From: an uncultured Blautia sp.
Lineage (GTDB): Bacteria > Bacillota > Clostridia > Lachnospirales > Lachnospiraceae
Direction: 5' to 3'
DNA length: 64,000 bases
Assembly (NCBI GenBank): GCA_900539525.1
Contig: UQCM01000001.1
Location: 1-64,000, forward strand
Shown here piece by piece: positions 18,542-26,625 of the stretch (position 1 is its first letter; each line of letters begins with the position of its first letter). The notes under the pieces are model-generated. The model had not been told where the DNA came from. It saw only the letters and a program-made list of their open reading frames with translations, and searched no databases. Made by a program: the position numbers and the translations under genes.

Positions 18542-19558
18542 ATGAAGATACTATCGATAGCAATTCCCTGTTACAATTCAGAACAGTATATGGAAAAGTG
18601 TATTGAATCCCTTTTGCCCGGGGGAGATGATGTGGAAATCCTGATCGTAGATGATGGATCAAAGGACAGGACGGCAGAGATTGCAGATGCCTATGCAGAG
18701 AAATATCCCGGAATCGTCAGGGCGATCCATCAGGAGAATGGAGGTCATGGAGAGGCAGTTAATGCCGGAATACGAAATGCTTCGGGGTTGTATTTTAAAG
18801 TTGTTGACAGTGATGACTGGGTGGATGCAGAGGCGTATCCGAAGATTCTGGAGACGCTGCGGGGACTGGTGGCAGGTCCTCAGACGGTAGATATGCTGAT
18901 CAGCAATTTTATTTATGATAAGGTAGGGGTAAAACGCAAGAAGGTAATGCAATACCGGTCGGCTTTTCCCCAGCGTAAAGTGTTTGGCTGGGAGGAGGTT
19001 CGCCATCTTAGGATCGGACATTATATTCTGATGCATTCCGTGATCTACCGGACACAGCTTCTGAGAGAATGCGGGCTCCAGCTGCCAAAACATACTTTTT
19101 ATGTGGATAATCTGTTCGTGTTCCAGCCGCTTCCTTATGTGAAGAATATGTATTATCTGGATGTGAATTTCTACCATTATTTTATCGGAAGAGAGGACCA
19201 GTCAGTAAACGAAACCGTGATGATCGGGAGAATTGACCAGCAGATTAAAGTGAATAAAATCATGATCGATACACTGGCAGGGCAGAGGATTACAGATAAG
19301 AAACTGAAAAAATATATGATCAGCTATCTGGATATCATAACTACTGTTTCTTCCATCATGCTGATCCGTTCAGGAACAGATGAAAACTTTGAAAAAAAAC
19401 AGGAACTCTGGCAATATCTGAAGAGGACAGATATTGCGCTTTATTATAAGCTTCGAACCGGTATCCTGGGGCGCACCATGAACCTGCCGGGAAAGAAGGG
19501 ACGGCAGGTGTCGGTGGCTGCCTATAAGCTGTCGCAGAAGTTTTTTGGATTTAATTAG
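18542..19558 (+). CDS. Family 2 glycosyltransferase
   Basis: This 338-residue protein has a GT-A fold: SIAIPCYNSEQYMEKCIESLL at the N-terminus, the nucleotide-binding VDDGSKDRT, the NGGHGEAVNAGI segment and the metal-binding DSDDW near residue 89. The C-terminal half (about 120-338) is helical and acceptor-specific, without membrane segments. Close relatives act in cell-surface or exopolysaccharide synthesis, but donor and acceptor cannot be derived. A strong AAGGAGG precedes the ATG. It stands 50 bases after mutY, before a repeat-containing gap, so it may be read through from the mutY transcript. Confidence 0.9.
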   Translation: MKILSIAIPCYNSEQYMEKCIESLLPGGDDVEILIVDDGSKDRTAEIADAYAEKYPGIVRAIHQENGGHGEAVNAGIRNASGLYFKVVDSDDWVDAEAYPKILETLRGLVAGPQTVDMLISNFIYDKVGVKRKKVMQYRSAFPQRKVFGWEEVRHLRIGHYILMHSVIYRTQLLRECGLQLPKHTFYVDNLFVFQPLPYVKNMYYLDVNFYHYFIGREDQSVNETVMIGRIDQQIKVNKIMIDTLAGQRITDKKLKKYMISYLDIITTVSSIMLIRSGTDENFEKKQELWQYLKRTDIALYYKLRTGILGRTMNLPGKKGRQVSVAAYKLSQKFFGFN

Positions 19559-19600
19559 ACAGGAATATAATTGTCAATTGGTTTGATTTATGCTAAGATG

Positions 19601-19628
19601 GTAACTGTTCAGAGTCAGGCAGATTTAT
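19601..19628. repeat. GTAACTGTTCAGAG repeat end
   Basis: GTAACTGTTCAGAGTC followed by AGGCAGATTTAT. The same end occurs in opposite orientation at 27795-27823 and 58749-58776. It lies in the 167-base gap before glnS. An adjacent imperfect GCCCGCC/GGGCGGG pair (about 19647-19684) could form a leader hairpin, but no T-box consensus is seen. Confidence 0.7.
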
Positions 19629-19725
19629 AAAGCTATAGGGAGAGAGCCCGCCATGAGCAAAAGAAGACACATAAGAACGGGCGGGACATATTGAAATAAA
19701 GAGAAAAAAGTTCAGGAGGCATGTT

Positions 19726-21390
19726 ATGGAAAATGAAGTAGTTTCCAAAAATTTTATTGAACAGATTATCGAAAAGGATCTGGCAGAGGGACATTGCGAT
19801 ACAGTGTGTACCCGCTTTCCCCCGGAGCCTAACGGTTATCTGCATATAGGGCATGCGAAATCCATTCTGTTGAATTACGGACTGGCGCAGAAGTACCATG
19901 GAAAGTTTAATATGCGGTTCGATGATACCAATCCAACGAAAGAGAAGTCGGAATTTGTAGAATCGATCAAGGCAGACATCCAGTGGCTGGGTGCTGACTG
20001 GGAGGACAGGCTGTTTTTCGCATCGGACTATTTTGACCAGATGTATGAGGCGGCAGTAAAGCTGATCAGGAAGGGAAAAGCCTATGTGTGTGATCTGACA
20101 CCGGATCAGATCCGTGAGTACAGGGGAACTCTTACAGAGCCTGGAAAGAACAGTCCCTACCGTGACAGAAGTGTGGAAGAGAATCTGGAAATGTTTGAAA
20201 ATATGAAAAACGGTGTCTACCAGGATGGAGAAAAGGTGCTCCGTGCCAAAATCGACATGGCCTCACCGAATATCAACATGCGGGATCCGATCATCTATCG
20301 TGTGGCGCATATGCACCATCACAGAACAGGAGACAAATGGTGTATCTACCCGATGTATGATTTTGCACATCCGATCGAGGATGCCATCGAGGGTGTGACC
20401 CATTCGATCTGCACACTGGAGTTTGAAGATCACAGACCGCTTTATGACTGGGTGGTTCGTGAACTGGAATATGAGAAACCTCCGAAGCAGATCGAATTTG
20501 CGAAGCTTTATCTTACTAATGTGGTAACCGGAAAGCGGTATATTAAGAAGATGGTGGAAGATGGTATTGTGGACGGATGGGATGATCCGCGCCTGGTATC
20601 TATAGCAGCTCTGAAACGGCGCGGGTTTACACCGGAATCGATCAAAATGTTCGTGGATCTCTGCGGTGTCAGCAAGAGCCAGAGTTCTGTGGACTATGCC
20701 ATGCTGGAATACTGTATCCGTGAGGATCTGAAATTAAAGAAGTCCCGTGTGATGGCAGTGCTTGATCCTGTGAAGCTTGTCATTGATAATTATCCGGAAG
20801 GACAGATGGAATATCTGGATGTGGATAACAATCTGGAGAATGAAGCACTGGGTAAGAGAAAGGTTCCTTTCTGCAGAGAACTTTACATTGACAGAGAGGA
20901 CTTTATGGAGGAGCCGCCTAAGAAGTATTTCAGGCTGTTCCCGGGCAATGAAGTGCGTCTCATGGGGGCTTATTTCGTAAAGTGTGTAAGTTATGAAAAG
21001 GATGAGGATGGAAAGATCACGGAAATCCACTGTACCTATGATCCTGAAACGAAATGCGGAACGGGATTTACCGGAAGGAAAGTAAAGGGTACCATCCACT
21101 GGGTGGCAGCCCCCACAGCGATCAGGGCAGAGGTGCGTCTCTATGAAAACATCATTGATGAAGAAAAGGGCGTTTACAATGCAGAGGACGGAAGCCTGAA
21201 CCTGAATCCCGATTCTCTGACCGTTCAGCAGTGCTATGTAGAGCCAGGCCTGGCGGATGCGAAGGCATATGACAGTTTTCAGTTTGTGCGTCAGGGATAT
21301 TTCTGCGTGGATGCAAAGGATTCCAGGCCGGATGCGCTTGTATTTAACCGTATCGTTTCTCTGAAGAGTTCTTTCCGCCTGCCGAAATAG
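19726..21390 (+). CDS. glnS: Glutaminyl-tRNA synthetase
   Basis: This 554-residue class I aminoacyl-tRNA synthetase charges tRNA-Gln directly. The HIGH motif is PNGYLHIGHAKSI (about 35-47). DDTNPTKE, the WCIYPMYDFAHPIEDA stretch, DPVKLVIDNY and RKVKGTIHWV are GlnRS-specific. The two C-terminal beta-barrels for anticodon recognition are complete. At the KMSKS position the sequence is VVTGKRY (T268-G269-K270-R271), a degenerate form keeping the lysine and arginine. AGGAGG precedes the ATG. A complete GlnRS implies that this organism need not rely only on the transamidation route for Gln-tRNA. The MocR-type regulator follows 7 bases later. Confidence 0.96.
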   Translation: MENEVVSKNFIEQIIEKDLAEGHCDTVCTRFPPEPNGYLHIGHAKSILLNYGLAQKYHGKFNMRFDDTNPTKEKSEFVESIKADIQWLGADWEDRLFFASDYFDQMYEAAVKLIRKGKAYVCDLTPDQIREYRGTLTEPGKNSPYRDRSVEENLEMFENMKNGVYQDGEKVLRAKIDMASPNINMRDPIIYRVAHMHHHRTGDKWCIYPMYDFAHPIEDAIEGVTHSICTLEFEDHRPLYDWVVRELEYEKPPKQIEFAKLYLTNVVTGKRYIKKMVEDGIVDGWDDPRLVSIAALKRRGFTPESIKMFVDLCGVSKSQSSVDYAMLEYCIREDLKLKKSRVMAVLDPVKLVIDNYPEGQMEYLDVDNNLENEALGKRKVPFCRELYIDREDFMEEPPKKYFRLFPGNEVRLMGAYFVKCVSYEKDEDGKITEIHCTYDPETKCGTGFTGRKVKGTIHWVAAPTAIRAEVRLYENIIDEEKGVYNAEDGSLNLNPDSLTVQQCYVEPGLADAKAYDSFQFVRQGYFCVDAKDSRPDALVFNRIVSLKSSFRLPK

Positions 21391-21397
21391 GAGTATT

Positions 21398-22798
21398 ATG
21401 AACGATTTGACCATCCGTCTGGATGCGAAGGCAGACAGACCGCTGTATGAACAGATTTATGATTATATCAAAGCAGAGATTAAAAATGGAGGGCTGTCTT
21501 TTGAAGAAAGACTGCCCTCTACGAGAATGCTGGCAAAATATCTGCAGGTAAGCCGCAGCACGGTTGAACTGGCATATGAGCAGCTTTTGTCAGAGGGGTA
21601 TATTGAAGCCATTCCCTGCCGGGGCTATTTTGTATGTCGACTGGATGGACTGGTGTATCTTAATAAAGAGGCTCTGGCAGTAGAGACGCATTGCATAGAA
21701 AAGAAAGAAAAGTATGACTTTGACTTTTCACCTAACGGAATCGATCTGAACAGCTTTCCACACAACACCTGGAAAAAGCTGTCCCGGGGAATTCTCATGG
21801 AAAACAATAAAGAGTTTTTTCGTTTGGGAGAGCCGGAGGGCGAAGAAGTACTGAGAAAGACCATTGCCTCCTACCTTCATCAGGCAAGAGGAGCCATCTG
21901 TACACCTGAACAGGTGATCGTCGGTGCAGGAAATGATTATCTGTTGATGCTTCTATGCAATATTCTGGGAAAAGAACGTGTGGTAGCGATGGAGAATCCT
22001 ACGTATAAAAAAGCATATCGTGTGCTCCAGTCCATGGCGAAAGAGATGGTTGCCGTGAGCATGGATCAGAATGGAATGAACGTGAAAGAGCTTTCTAAGA
22101 GCAGTGCGGATATTGCGTATGTGATGCCGTCCCACCAGTATCCCATGGGAACCGTGATGCCGGTCGGCCGGCGGATGCAGCTTTTGGACTGGGCATCACG
22201 CAAAGAAGGCCGTTATATCATTGAGGATGACTATGACAGTGAATTTCGCTACAAAGGGAAACCCATACCTGCGCTTCAGGGATTTGATGTCAGAGGAAAG
22301 GTAATCTATCTGGGAACCTTTTCCCGATCGATCGCCCCATCTATTCGAATCAGTTATATGGTACTTCCGGAGAAATTAGCGGAAGTGTACAGGAAACACG
22401 GAAGAATTTTTTCTTCTACGGTATCCAGGGTGGATCAGATGATCATTTCCCGTTTCTTAAGTGAAGGGCACTACGAGCGCCATCTGAACCGGATGCGTGC
22501 CATTTATAAAAACCGGCATGATGTGCTGCTGGAGGAACTTGCCGGGTTCTCCGATATCTGCCGGATATCCGGTGAACATGCAGGTGTGCATCTCCTTCTT
22601 CAGTTCACAAATGGGATGAGTGAAGCAGAAGCCGTTGCACGTGCAAAGCAGGAAGGGGTGAAAGTCTACAGGCTGTCTGACTGCCGCATCGGTCCTGAAC
22701 AGGAACAGTCTACTGTTATTTTAGGGTATGCGAATATGGAAGAGGAGCAGATACGTGAAGCTGCCAAGAGACTTGGAAAGGCCTGGCGGATAGAATGA
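21398..22798 (+). CDS. MocR/PdxR-type regulator (GntR HTH plus aminotransferase-like domain), PLP lysine replaced
   Basis: This 466-residue protein joins an N-terminal GntR winged helix (about 1-75; RPLYEQIYDYIKAEI, LPSTRMLAKYLQVSRSTVE) to a fold-type I aminotransferase domain (about 105-466). Conserved aminotransferase elements are visible: VIVGAGNDYLLMLLCNIL, ENPTYKKAYRVL, MPSHQYPMGTVMP and IIEDDYDSEFRYKGKP. At the motif that normally reads GTFSK, where Lys forms the aldimine with pyridoxal phosphate, this protein has GTFSR (R310, codon CGA at 22325-22327). It may therefore bind PLP non-covalently or another ligand. The target genes are unknown; no pdxST genes are next to it. It follows glnS by 7 bases. 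Confidence 0.9.
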   Translation: MNDLTIRLDAKADRPLYEQIYDYIKAEIKNGGLSFEERLPSTRMLAKYLQVSRSTVELAYEQLLSEGYIEAIPCRGYFVCRLDGLVYLNKEALAVETHCIEKKEKYDFDFSPNGIDLNSFPHNTWKKLSRGILMENNKEFFRLGEPEGEEVLRKTIASYLHQARGAICTPEQVIVGAGNDYLLMLLCNILGKERVVAMENPTYKKAYRVLQSMAKEMVAVSMDQNGMNVKELSKSSADIAYVMPSHQYPMGTVMPVGRRMQLLDWASRKEGRYIIEDDYDSEFRYKGKPIPALQGFDVRGKVIYLGTFSRSIAPSIRISYMVLPEKLAEVYRKHGRIFSSTVSRVDQMIISRFLSEGHYERHLNRMRAIYKNRHDVLLEELAGFSDICRISGEHAGVHLLLQFTNGMSEAEAVARAKQEGVKVYRLSDCRIGPEQEQSTVILGYANMEEEQIREAAKRLGKAWRIE

Positions 22799-22814
22799 AA
22801 GGAAGGAATCATAT

Positions 22815-23111
22815 ATGTCGATCATAAGCATTGCAAATGCTGTTGGGGTTTCACCATCCACCGTTTCACGGGTATTAAACAATCCGGAATACAGATGTTC
22901 CATTCCAGGACTTCGCGACAAAATATGGAAGGAAGCCATGGATCAGAATTATGTTCCGAATGAAGCGGCGAGAAACCTGAAAAAGGGTGTTTCCAATCAT
23001 GAGAACAAAATCCGGTATTTGAATGTTCTGGTCACCAGGATGGATACATCTCAGACGGATCCCTTCTTTGCGGAAAGAGATGGGGAGATTTGCACTTTAC
23101 CTGCTTCTTGA
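22815..23111 (+). pseudogene. Truncated LacI-family repressor remnant
   Basis: The first 80 or so residues are a good LacI-family start: a helix-turn-helix with SIISIANAVGVSPSTVSRVLN, then the linker and the beginning of the effector domain (YLNVLVTRMDTSQTDPFFAE). After FFAE the similarity stops and the frame ends at residue 98, where functional family members continue for about 240 more residues. AAGGAATC precedes the ATG, so a short DNA-binding fragment could still be made. No continuation of the effector domain was recognised in the other two frames up to 23600, so the gene appears to have lost its 3' part by deletion. Confidence 0.75.
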
Positions 23112-23600
23112 CCGGTTGAAAGGCGGGCATACGGGAACCGTCAGGCTTGAGATGTCAGGGCAGCTTATGATTAGAAACAGCTGTACCAGAGCGGACGAGA
23201 GTGTCTGGAGCGATGTTTCTGGATGAGTTTTCCACAACAGACACAAAGAATTTTTCCGGGTTCCATAACAGGTGGTTCCGGTTTGAAACATACAGAAAAA
23301 TTGTATGTGCGGATAATTTTTGGGTGATTTAACGCAGGATATCATTGCAGAATATGGGCAGCCGGTATAGAATACGTATTAATGTATAGAAACGGCGAAA
23401 GAGATATTTATGCAGAAGGCTCAGGAAGAAGGAGCAGTCTGCGAATTTTTTCAGAAGACAGATGTGCTCGCCTATGAGATCAGCGAGGACGCCCCGGTGG
23501 TGAGCAGATTCCGGGAAAGCTGTAAACAGGTAACCGTTCAGAGTCATACCTGAGCAAAAGAAAAGCTCAGGAAAGCTCAGGAAGAGAAGGTAAAAATACT
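23112..23600 (+). other. Decayed region without a recognisable gene
   Basis: About 490 bases between the LacI remnant and the YdcF-like gene. Short open stretches exist (for example a 39-residue frame from 23214 starting MFLDEFSTTD, and about 57 open codons ending at 23553), but none matches a family I know and none has a convincing ribosome site. A GTAACCGTTCAGAGTC repeat end is at 23530-23545, followed by CTGAGC/GCTCAG short inverted repeats. It is probably the residue of deleted genes. Confidence 0.55.
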
Positions 23601-24206
23601 ATGTTATTTTACGATTATTTTACAGATTTTATTTTTACAGAAAACAGGCCGGAACTGGCAGACATTATCTTTGTGCCCGGAGGCCCCTATGGAGAGATTG
23701 CCGAGAATGCGGCGGGACTTTACCATGAGGGCTATGCACCACGGATCCTGGTGTCAGGCAGGTATAGTATTACAGACGGACATTTTACCGGAGTAAAATC
23801 TCCGTCTGTTTATGCGGAAAATACCTATCATACGGAATGTGAATTTCTGACAGATGTACTGCTGAAAAATGGTGTCCCTGCATCGGCCATCCTGCAGGAC
23901 GAGAAGGCAACCTTTACCTTCCAGAATGCCATCAATGCAAAAGCTGTCACGGATCGTCTGGGACTTTCTGTTCAGACGGCGATCATCTCCTGTCAGGCAT
24001 ATCATGCAAAACGCTGTCTGCTCTATTTTCAGCTGCTTTATCCGGATACCCGACTTCTGGTGTGTCCGGCTGTCACACGAGGGGTATCCCGTACGAACTG
24101 GCAGGATGACCCGGAAAAGATCGACCTTGTTCTGGGCGAAGTAAGGCGCTGCGGAAGTCAGTTTTCTGACATATTGAAAAAATATCCGGACCATGATATA
24201 CTGTAA
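23601..24206 (+). CDS. YdcF-like DUF218 protein
   Basis: This 201-residue protein has the DUF218/YdcF pattern: an early IIFVPGGPYGEIAENAAGLYHEGYAPRI segment (beta strand, glycine loop and helix), then ILVSGRY, and TECEFLTDVLLKNGVPASAI with TFQNAINAK further on, and SCQAYHAKRC. Some family members bind S-adenosylmethionine (E. coli YdcF) and others are linked to envelope metabolism, but the exact reaction is not known. No signal peptide or membrane segment is seen, unlike many longer members. AAGAGAAGG lies upstream of the ATG. It stands between the decayed region and a palindromic repeat element. Confidence 0.8.
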   Translation: MLFYDYFTDFIFTENRPELADIIFVPGGPYGEIAENAAGLYHEGYAPRILVSGRYSITDGHFTGVKSPSVYAENTYHTECEFLTDVLLKNGVPASAILQDEKATFTFQNAINAKAVTDRLGLSVQTAIISCQAYHAKRCLLYFQLLYPDTRLLVCPAVTRGVSRTNWQDDPEKIDLVLGEVRRCGSQFSDILKKYPDHDIL

Positions 24207-24329
24207 CAGATCGTTAATATTCACACGTCATCCGGTTATCCGGCGTTTTCTGCCGGATGACCGGATGGCAGTATGCAGCAGAGCGAAATGCGAATGTCCG
24301 CTTTGCCATGACAGAATACGATCTGTTAC
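24203..24329. repeat. 127-bp element with 12-bp terminal inverted repeats
   Basis: GTAACAGATCGT (24203-24214) and ACGATCTGTTAC (24318-24329) are perfect inverted copies. Inside is a further stem, CATCCGG and ATCCGGC pairing with GCCGGAT and CCGGATG (about 24229-24267). The left end overlaps the last codons of the YdcF-like gene and the right end lies 18 bases before azlC. It resembles a miniature inverted-repeat element. Confidence 0.75.
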
Positions 24330-24347
24330 GATAAGGGGAAGATGGAT

Positions 24348-25052
24348 ATGAAACGCAAAGCATTGAAAGCAGCCTTTCCATTGACGCTGCCCGTTATGGC
24401 AGGCTATCTGTTCCTGGGTCTCGGATTCGGAATCCTTCTGGAAAGCAAGGGATTCTCTTTCATCTGGGCTTTTTTTATGTCTGTGATCATCTATGCAGGT
24501 TCCATGCAATATGTCGGTATTGATTTGCTTGCCGGCGGAGCCTCTCTGATTTCTACGGCGATCATGACGGTTATGATACAGATCCGCCATTTGTTTTATG
24601 GTCTGTCGCTGATCGAGAAGTATAAGCATGCAGGCCGGAAGAAAATCATGATGATCCATGAACTGACGGATGAGACGTATTCACTGGTGGCTACCAGTGA
24701 ACCTCCCGAGGGTGTGGATGACGGGTGGTTCTACTTTTTCATTTCCATGCTGGATCACATATACTGGATCGTGGGATGTACGCTGGGGGCACTGTTTGGT
24801 TCTCTGATAGAGTTTAATACAAAGGGCGTGGATTTTGTTATGACCGCTTTGTTTATTGTACTGTTTACCGATCAGTGGATGACAACAAAGGATCATCGGC
24901 CGGCGCTGATCGGTGTCGGATGCTCGTTTCTGTGCCTGATCCTGTTTGGATCCGACCGCTTTATTGTTCCGGCGATGGTGTCGATCCTGGCATTTTTAAG
25001 CATTTTCAGAAAAAAACTGGACAAGGAGGGAAACAATCATGAGAATTCCTGA
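24348..25052 (+). CDS. azlC: AzlC family branched-chain amino acid exporter, large subunit
   Basis: This 234-residue protein with several membrane helices matches AzlC (AFPLTLPVMAGYLFLGLGFGILL, then FYGLSLIEKYK and LTDETYSL). With the small partner AzlD it exports branched-chain amino acids or their analogues. Two in-frame ATGs exist (24342 and 24348); the second is placed 8 bases after AAGGGGA and is preferred. The end overlaps azlD by 14 bases, the standard arrangement of this pair. No Lrp-type regulator is adjacent. The palindromic element just upstream (24203-24329) could affect its expression. Confidence 0.9.
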   Translation: MKRKALKAAFPLTLPVMAGYLFLGLGFGILLESKGFSFIWAFFMSVIIYAGSMQYVGIDLLAGGASLISTAIMTVMIQIRHLFYGLSLIEKYKHAGRKKIMMIHELTDETYSLVATSEPPEGVDDGWFYFFISMLDHIYWIVGCTLGALFGSLIEFNTKGVDFVMTALFIVLFTDQWMTTKDHRPALIGVGCSFLCLILFGSDRFIVPAMVSILAFLSIFRKKLDKEGNNHENS

Positions 25053-25374
25053 TTCACAGGCACTGGCATTGATCCTGGTTATGGCGGCTGTGACATTTCT
25101 GATTCGCGGTCTGCCTTTTGTATTGTTTCCGGGTAATAAAAATACACCTTCCTACATACTCTATCTTGGAAAAGTACTTCCGTATGCGATTATTGGAATG
25201 CTTGTAGTTTACTGCTTAAAGGATGTTTCCATACGAACAGCTCCATTTGGTTTTCCCGAACTTCTGACAGCTGCGGCAATTGTAGCGGTGCATGTATGGA
25301 AGAGGAATACGCTCCTGAGTGTTGGCGGAGGAACGCTCCTGTATATGTTTCTGGTGCAGGTTATATTTGTTTAA
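25039..25374 (+). CDS. azlD: AzlD family branched-chain amino acid transport protein, small subunit
   Basis: This 111-residue protein has four hydrophobic segments and the AzlD features TFLIRGLPFVLFP near the N-terminus, YLGKVLPYAIIGMLVVYCLK in the middle and PELLTAAAIVAVHVWKRNTLLS. Its start overlaps the end of azlC by 14 bases and it has AAGGAGGG upstream inside azlC, so the two subunits are translated together. The length is typical for the family. Confidence 0.9.
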   Translation: MRIPDSQALALILVMAAVTFLIRGLPFVLFPGNKNTPSYILYLGKVLPYAIIGMLVVYCLKDVSIRTAPFGFPELLTAAAIVAVHVWKRNTLLSVGGGTLLYMFLVQVIFV

Positions 25375-25441
25375 GTTGCCCCTTTTCTTTTGAAGCAAAA
25401 AGTATTACAATAGGACTATCCCATTTGAAAGGAGTAATCAT

Positions 25442-25879
25442 ATGGCAAAGAATTATGGCAAACTCTTATTTGGCGCGGCACTTGCAGGTGCAGCGATTGG
25501 CTGTGGAATCGCATATTTGAATAAATGCAAAAAAGAAGAATCCTGGGATGAGGACTTTGATGAATTTGATGATGATTTTGACGAGGATCTGGACATTGAT
25601 GAAAGTGCGACTCACAGAGAGTACGTTACCATTCCAAAGGAATGCACAGAGGCAGCAAAGGACGTAAAAGATGCGGTTGCAGATGCAGCTGAGGATGTGA
25701 AGGATGCAGCTGGCGACCTGAAAGAAGATGTGAAGGATATAGCCGCTGATGTAAAGGAAGACCTTGAGGATGCAGCAGATGGTGTGAAAGATGGTGTAAA
25801 GAATGTTGCACAGAATGTTGCAGATGCTGTATCAGAAACGATAGAACGTATGGCAAAAGACGATGACGCTGAATCGTGA
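25442..25879 (+). CDS. Membrane-anchored acidic protein with amphipathic helical repeats
   Basis: This 145-residue protein has one N-terminal membrane segment (about 8-26, LLFGAALAGAAIGCGIAYL), a very acidic stretch (about 33-52, Asp/Glu/Phe) and a long C-terminal run of 11-residue-like helical repeats built on A-x-D-V-K-D-A (about 70-138). The pattern resembles LEA-like, YtxH-like or CsbD-like stress proteins, but no specific family could be assigned. AAAGGAG precedes the ATG and a hairpin follows the stop. It is a single gene between azlD and the HAD phosphatase pair. A role in envelope or stress tolerance is only a guess from composition. Confidence 0.8.
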   Translation: MAKNYGKLLFGAALAGAAIGCGIAYLNKCKKEESWDEDFDEFDDDFDEDLDIDESATHREYVTIPKECTEAAKDVKDAVADAAEDVKDAAGDLKEDVKDIAADVKEDLEDAADGVKDGVKNVAQNVADAVSETIERMAKDDDAES

Positions 25880-25897
25880 TACCATAACAGCAAAGGG

Positions 25898-25923
25898 AAG
25901 TGCCGCAGAATGCGGCACTTTAG
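25898..25923 (+). terminator. Hairpin terminator after the acidic repeat protein
   Basis: The 10-bp perfect stem AAGTGCCGCA / TGCGGCACTT with a GAA loop is followed by a short TTTA. The T tract is weak. Confidence 0.65.
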
Positions 25924-25947
25924 TATTGTCGAAACGGAGAGAGTGAC

Positions 25948-26625
25948 ATGTATAAAACAGGAATCTTTGACCTGGACGGAACACTGACAGATACGGTGGA
26001 TTCCATGGCTTATTCGGCAAATCTGGCACTTCATGACCTCGGATATCCTTCACAGCCTGCAGAGAGGTTTAAATACTTTGCAGGAGATGGAGCGGACGAG
26101 CTGGTCAGGCGGTGCCTGAGAGCCTCGGGGGATGAAAACTGTACCGGATTTGAAGAGATGCGCAGGCTCTACCGTATCTATTTTGGAAGGTATTGCATGT
26201 ATCACGTAAAGCCTTATGAGGGGATTATCCATCTGCTGGGTACGATGAAACAGCAGGGCATGAAGATTGCAGTGCTTTCCAATAAGCCCCATGCCCAGGC
26301 AATCGATGTGGTGGAAAGTGTTTTCGGGAAGGAATGCTTTGATTATGTGCAGGGACAGACAGAGAGTATTCCGAGAAAGCCGGATCCGGCGGGAGTGCTT
26401 CATATCGTGGAGCATTTCCATGTACAGAAATCAGAATGTCTTTACATCGGGGACACCAATACGGATATGAAGACGGGAAAGGCGGCAGGAATCTATACAA
26501 TCGGTGTTCTGTGGGGTTTCCGTACCAGAGAGGAGCTGGAGGCAAACCATGCGGACAGGATTGTGGAACATCCGTCGGAGATAGAAGAAATGATTAATAT
26601 GCATTTGGAGGAAGAATATGATTAA
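25948..26625 (+). CDS. HAD-IA hydrolase, phosphoglycolate phosphatase-like
   Basis: This 225-residue HAD phosphatase has motif I FDLDGTLTDT (nucleophile D8), a helical cap (about 15-85), motif II VLSNKPH, and motif III-IV around RKPDPAG and CLYIGDTNTDMKTGKAAG. The layout is that of the Gph/PGMB subclass, acting on small phosphorylated metabolites; the substrate is not defined by the sequence. It overlaps the following Cof-type HAD gene by 8 bases, so the two are coupled. Confidence 0.88.
   Translation: MYKTGIFDLDGTLTDTVDSMAYSANLALHDLGYPSQPAERFKYFAGDGADELVRRCLRASGDENCTGFEEMRRLYRIYFGRYCMYHVKPYEGIIHLLGTMKQQGMKIAVLSNKPHAQAIDVVESVFGKECFDYVQGQTESIPRKPDPAGVLHIVEHFHVQKSECLYIGDTNTDMKTGKAAGIYTIGVLWGFRTREELEANHADRIVEHPSEIEEMINMHLEEEYD

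Noticed and set aside
19559..19725. T-box leader before glnS
   Set aside because: No AGGGTGG-ACCGCG antiterminator core and no clear terminator pair; only a loose GCCCGCC/GGGCGGG pair.
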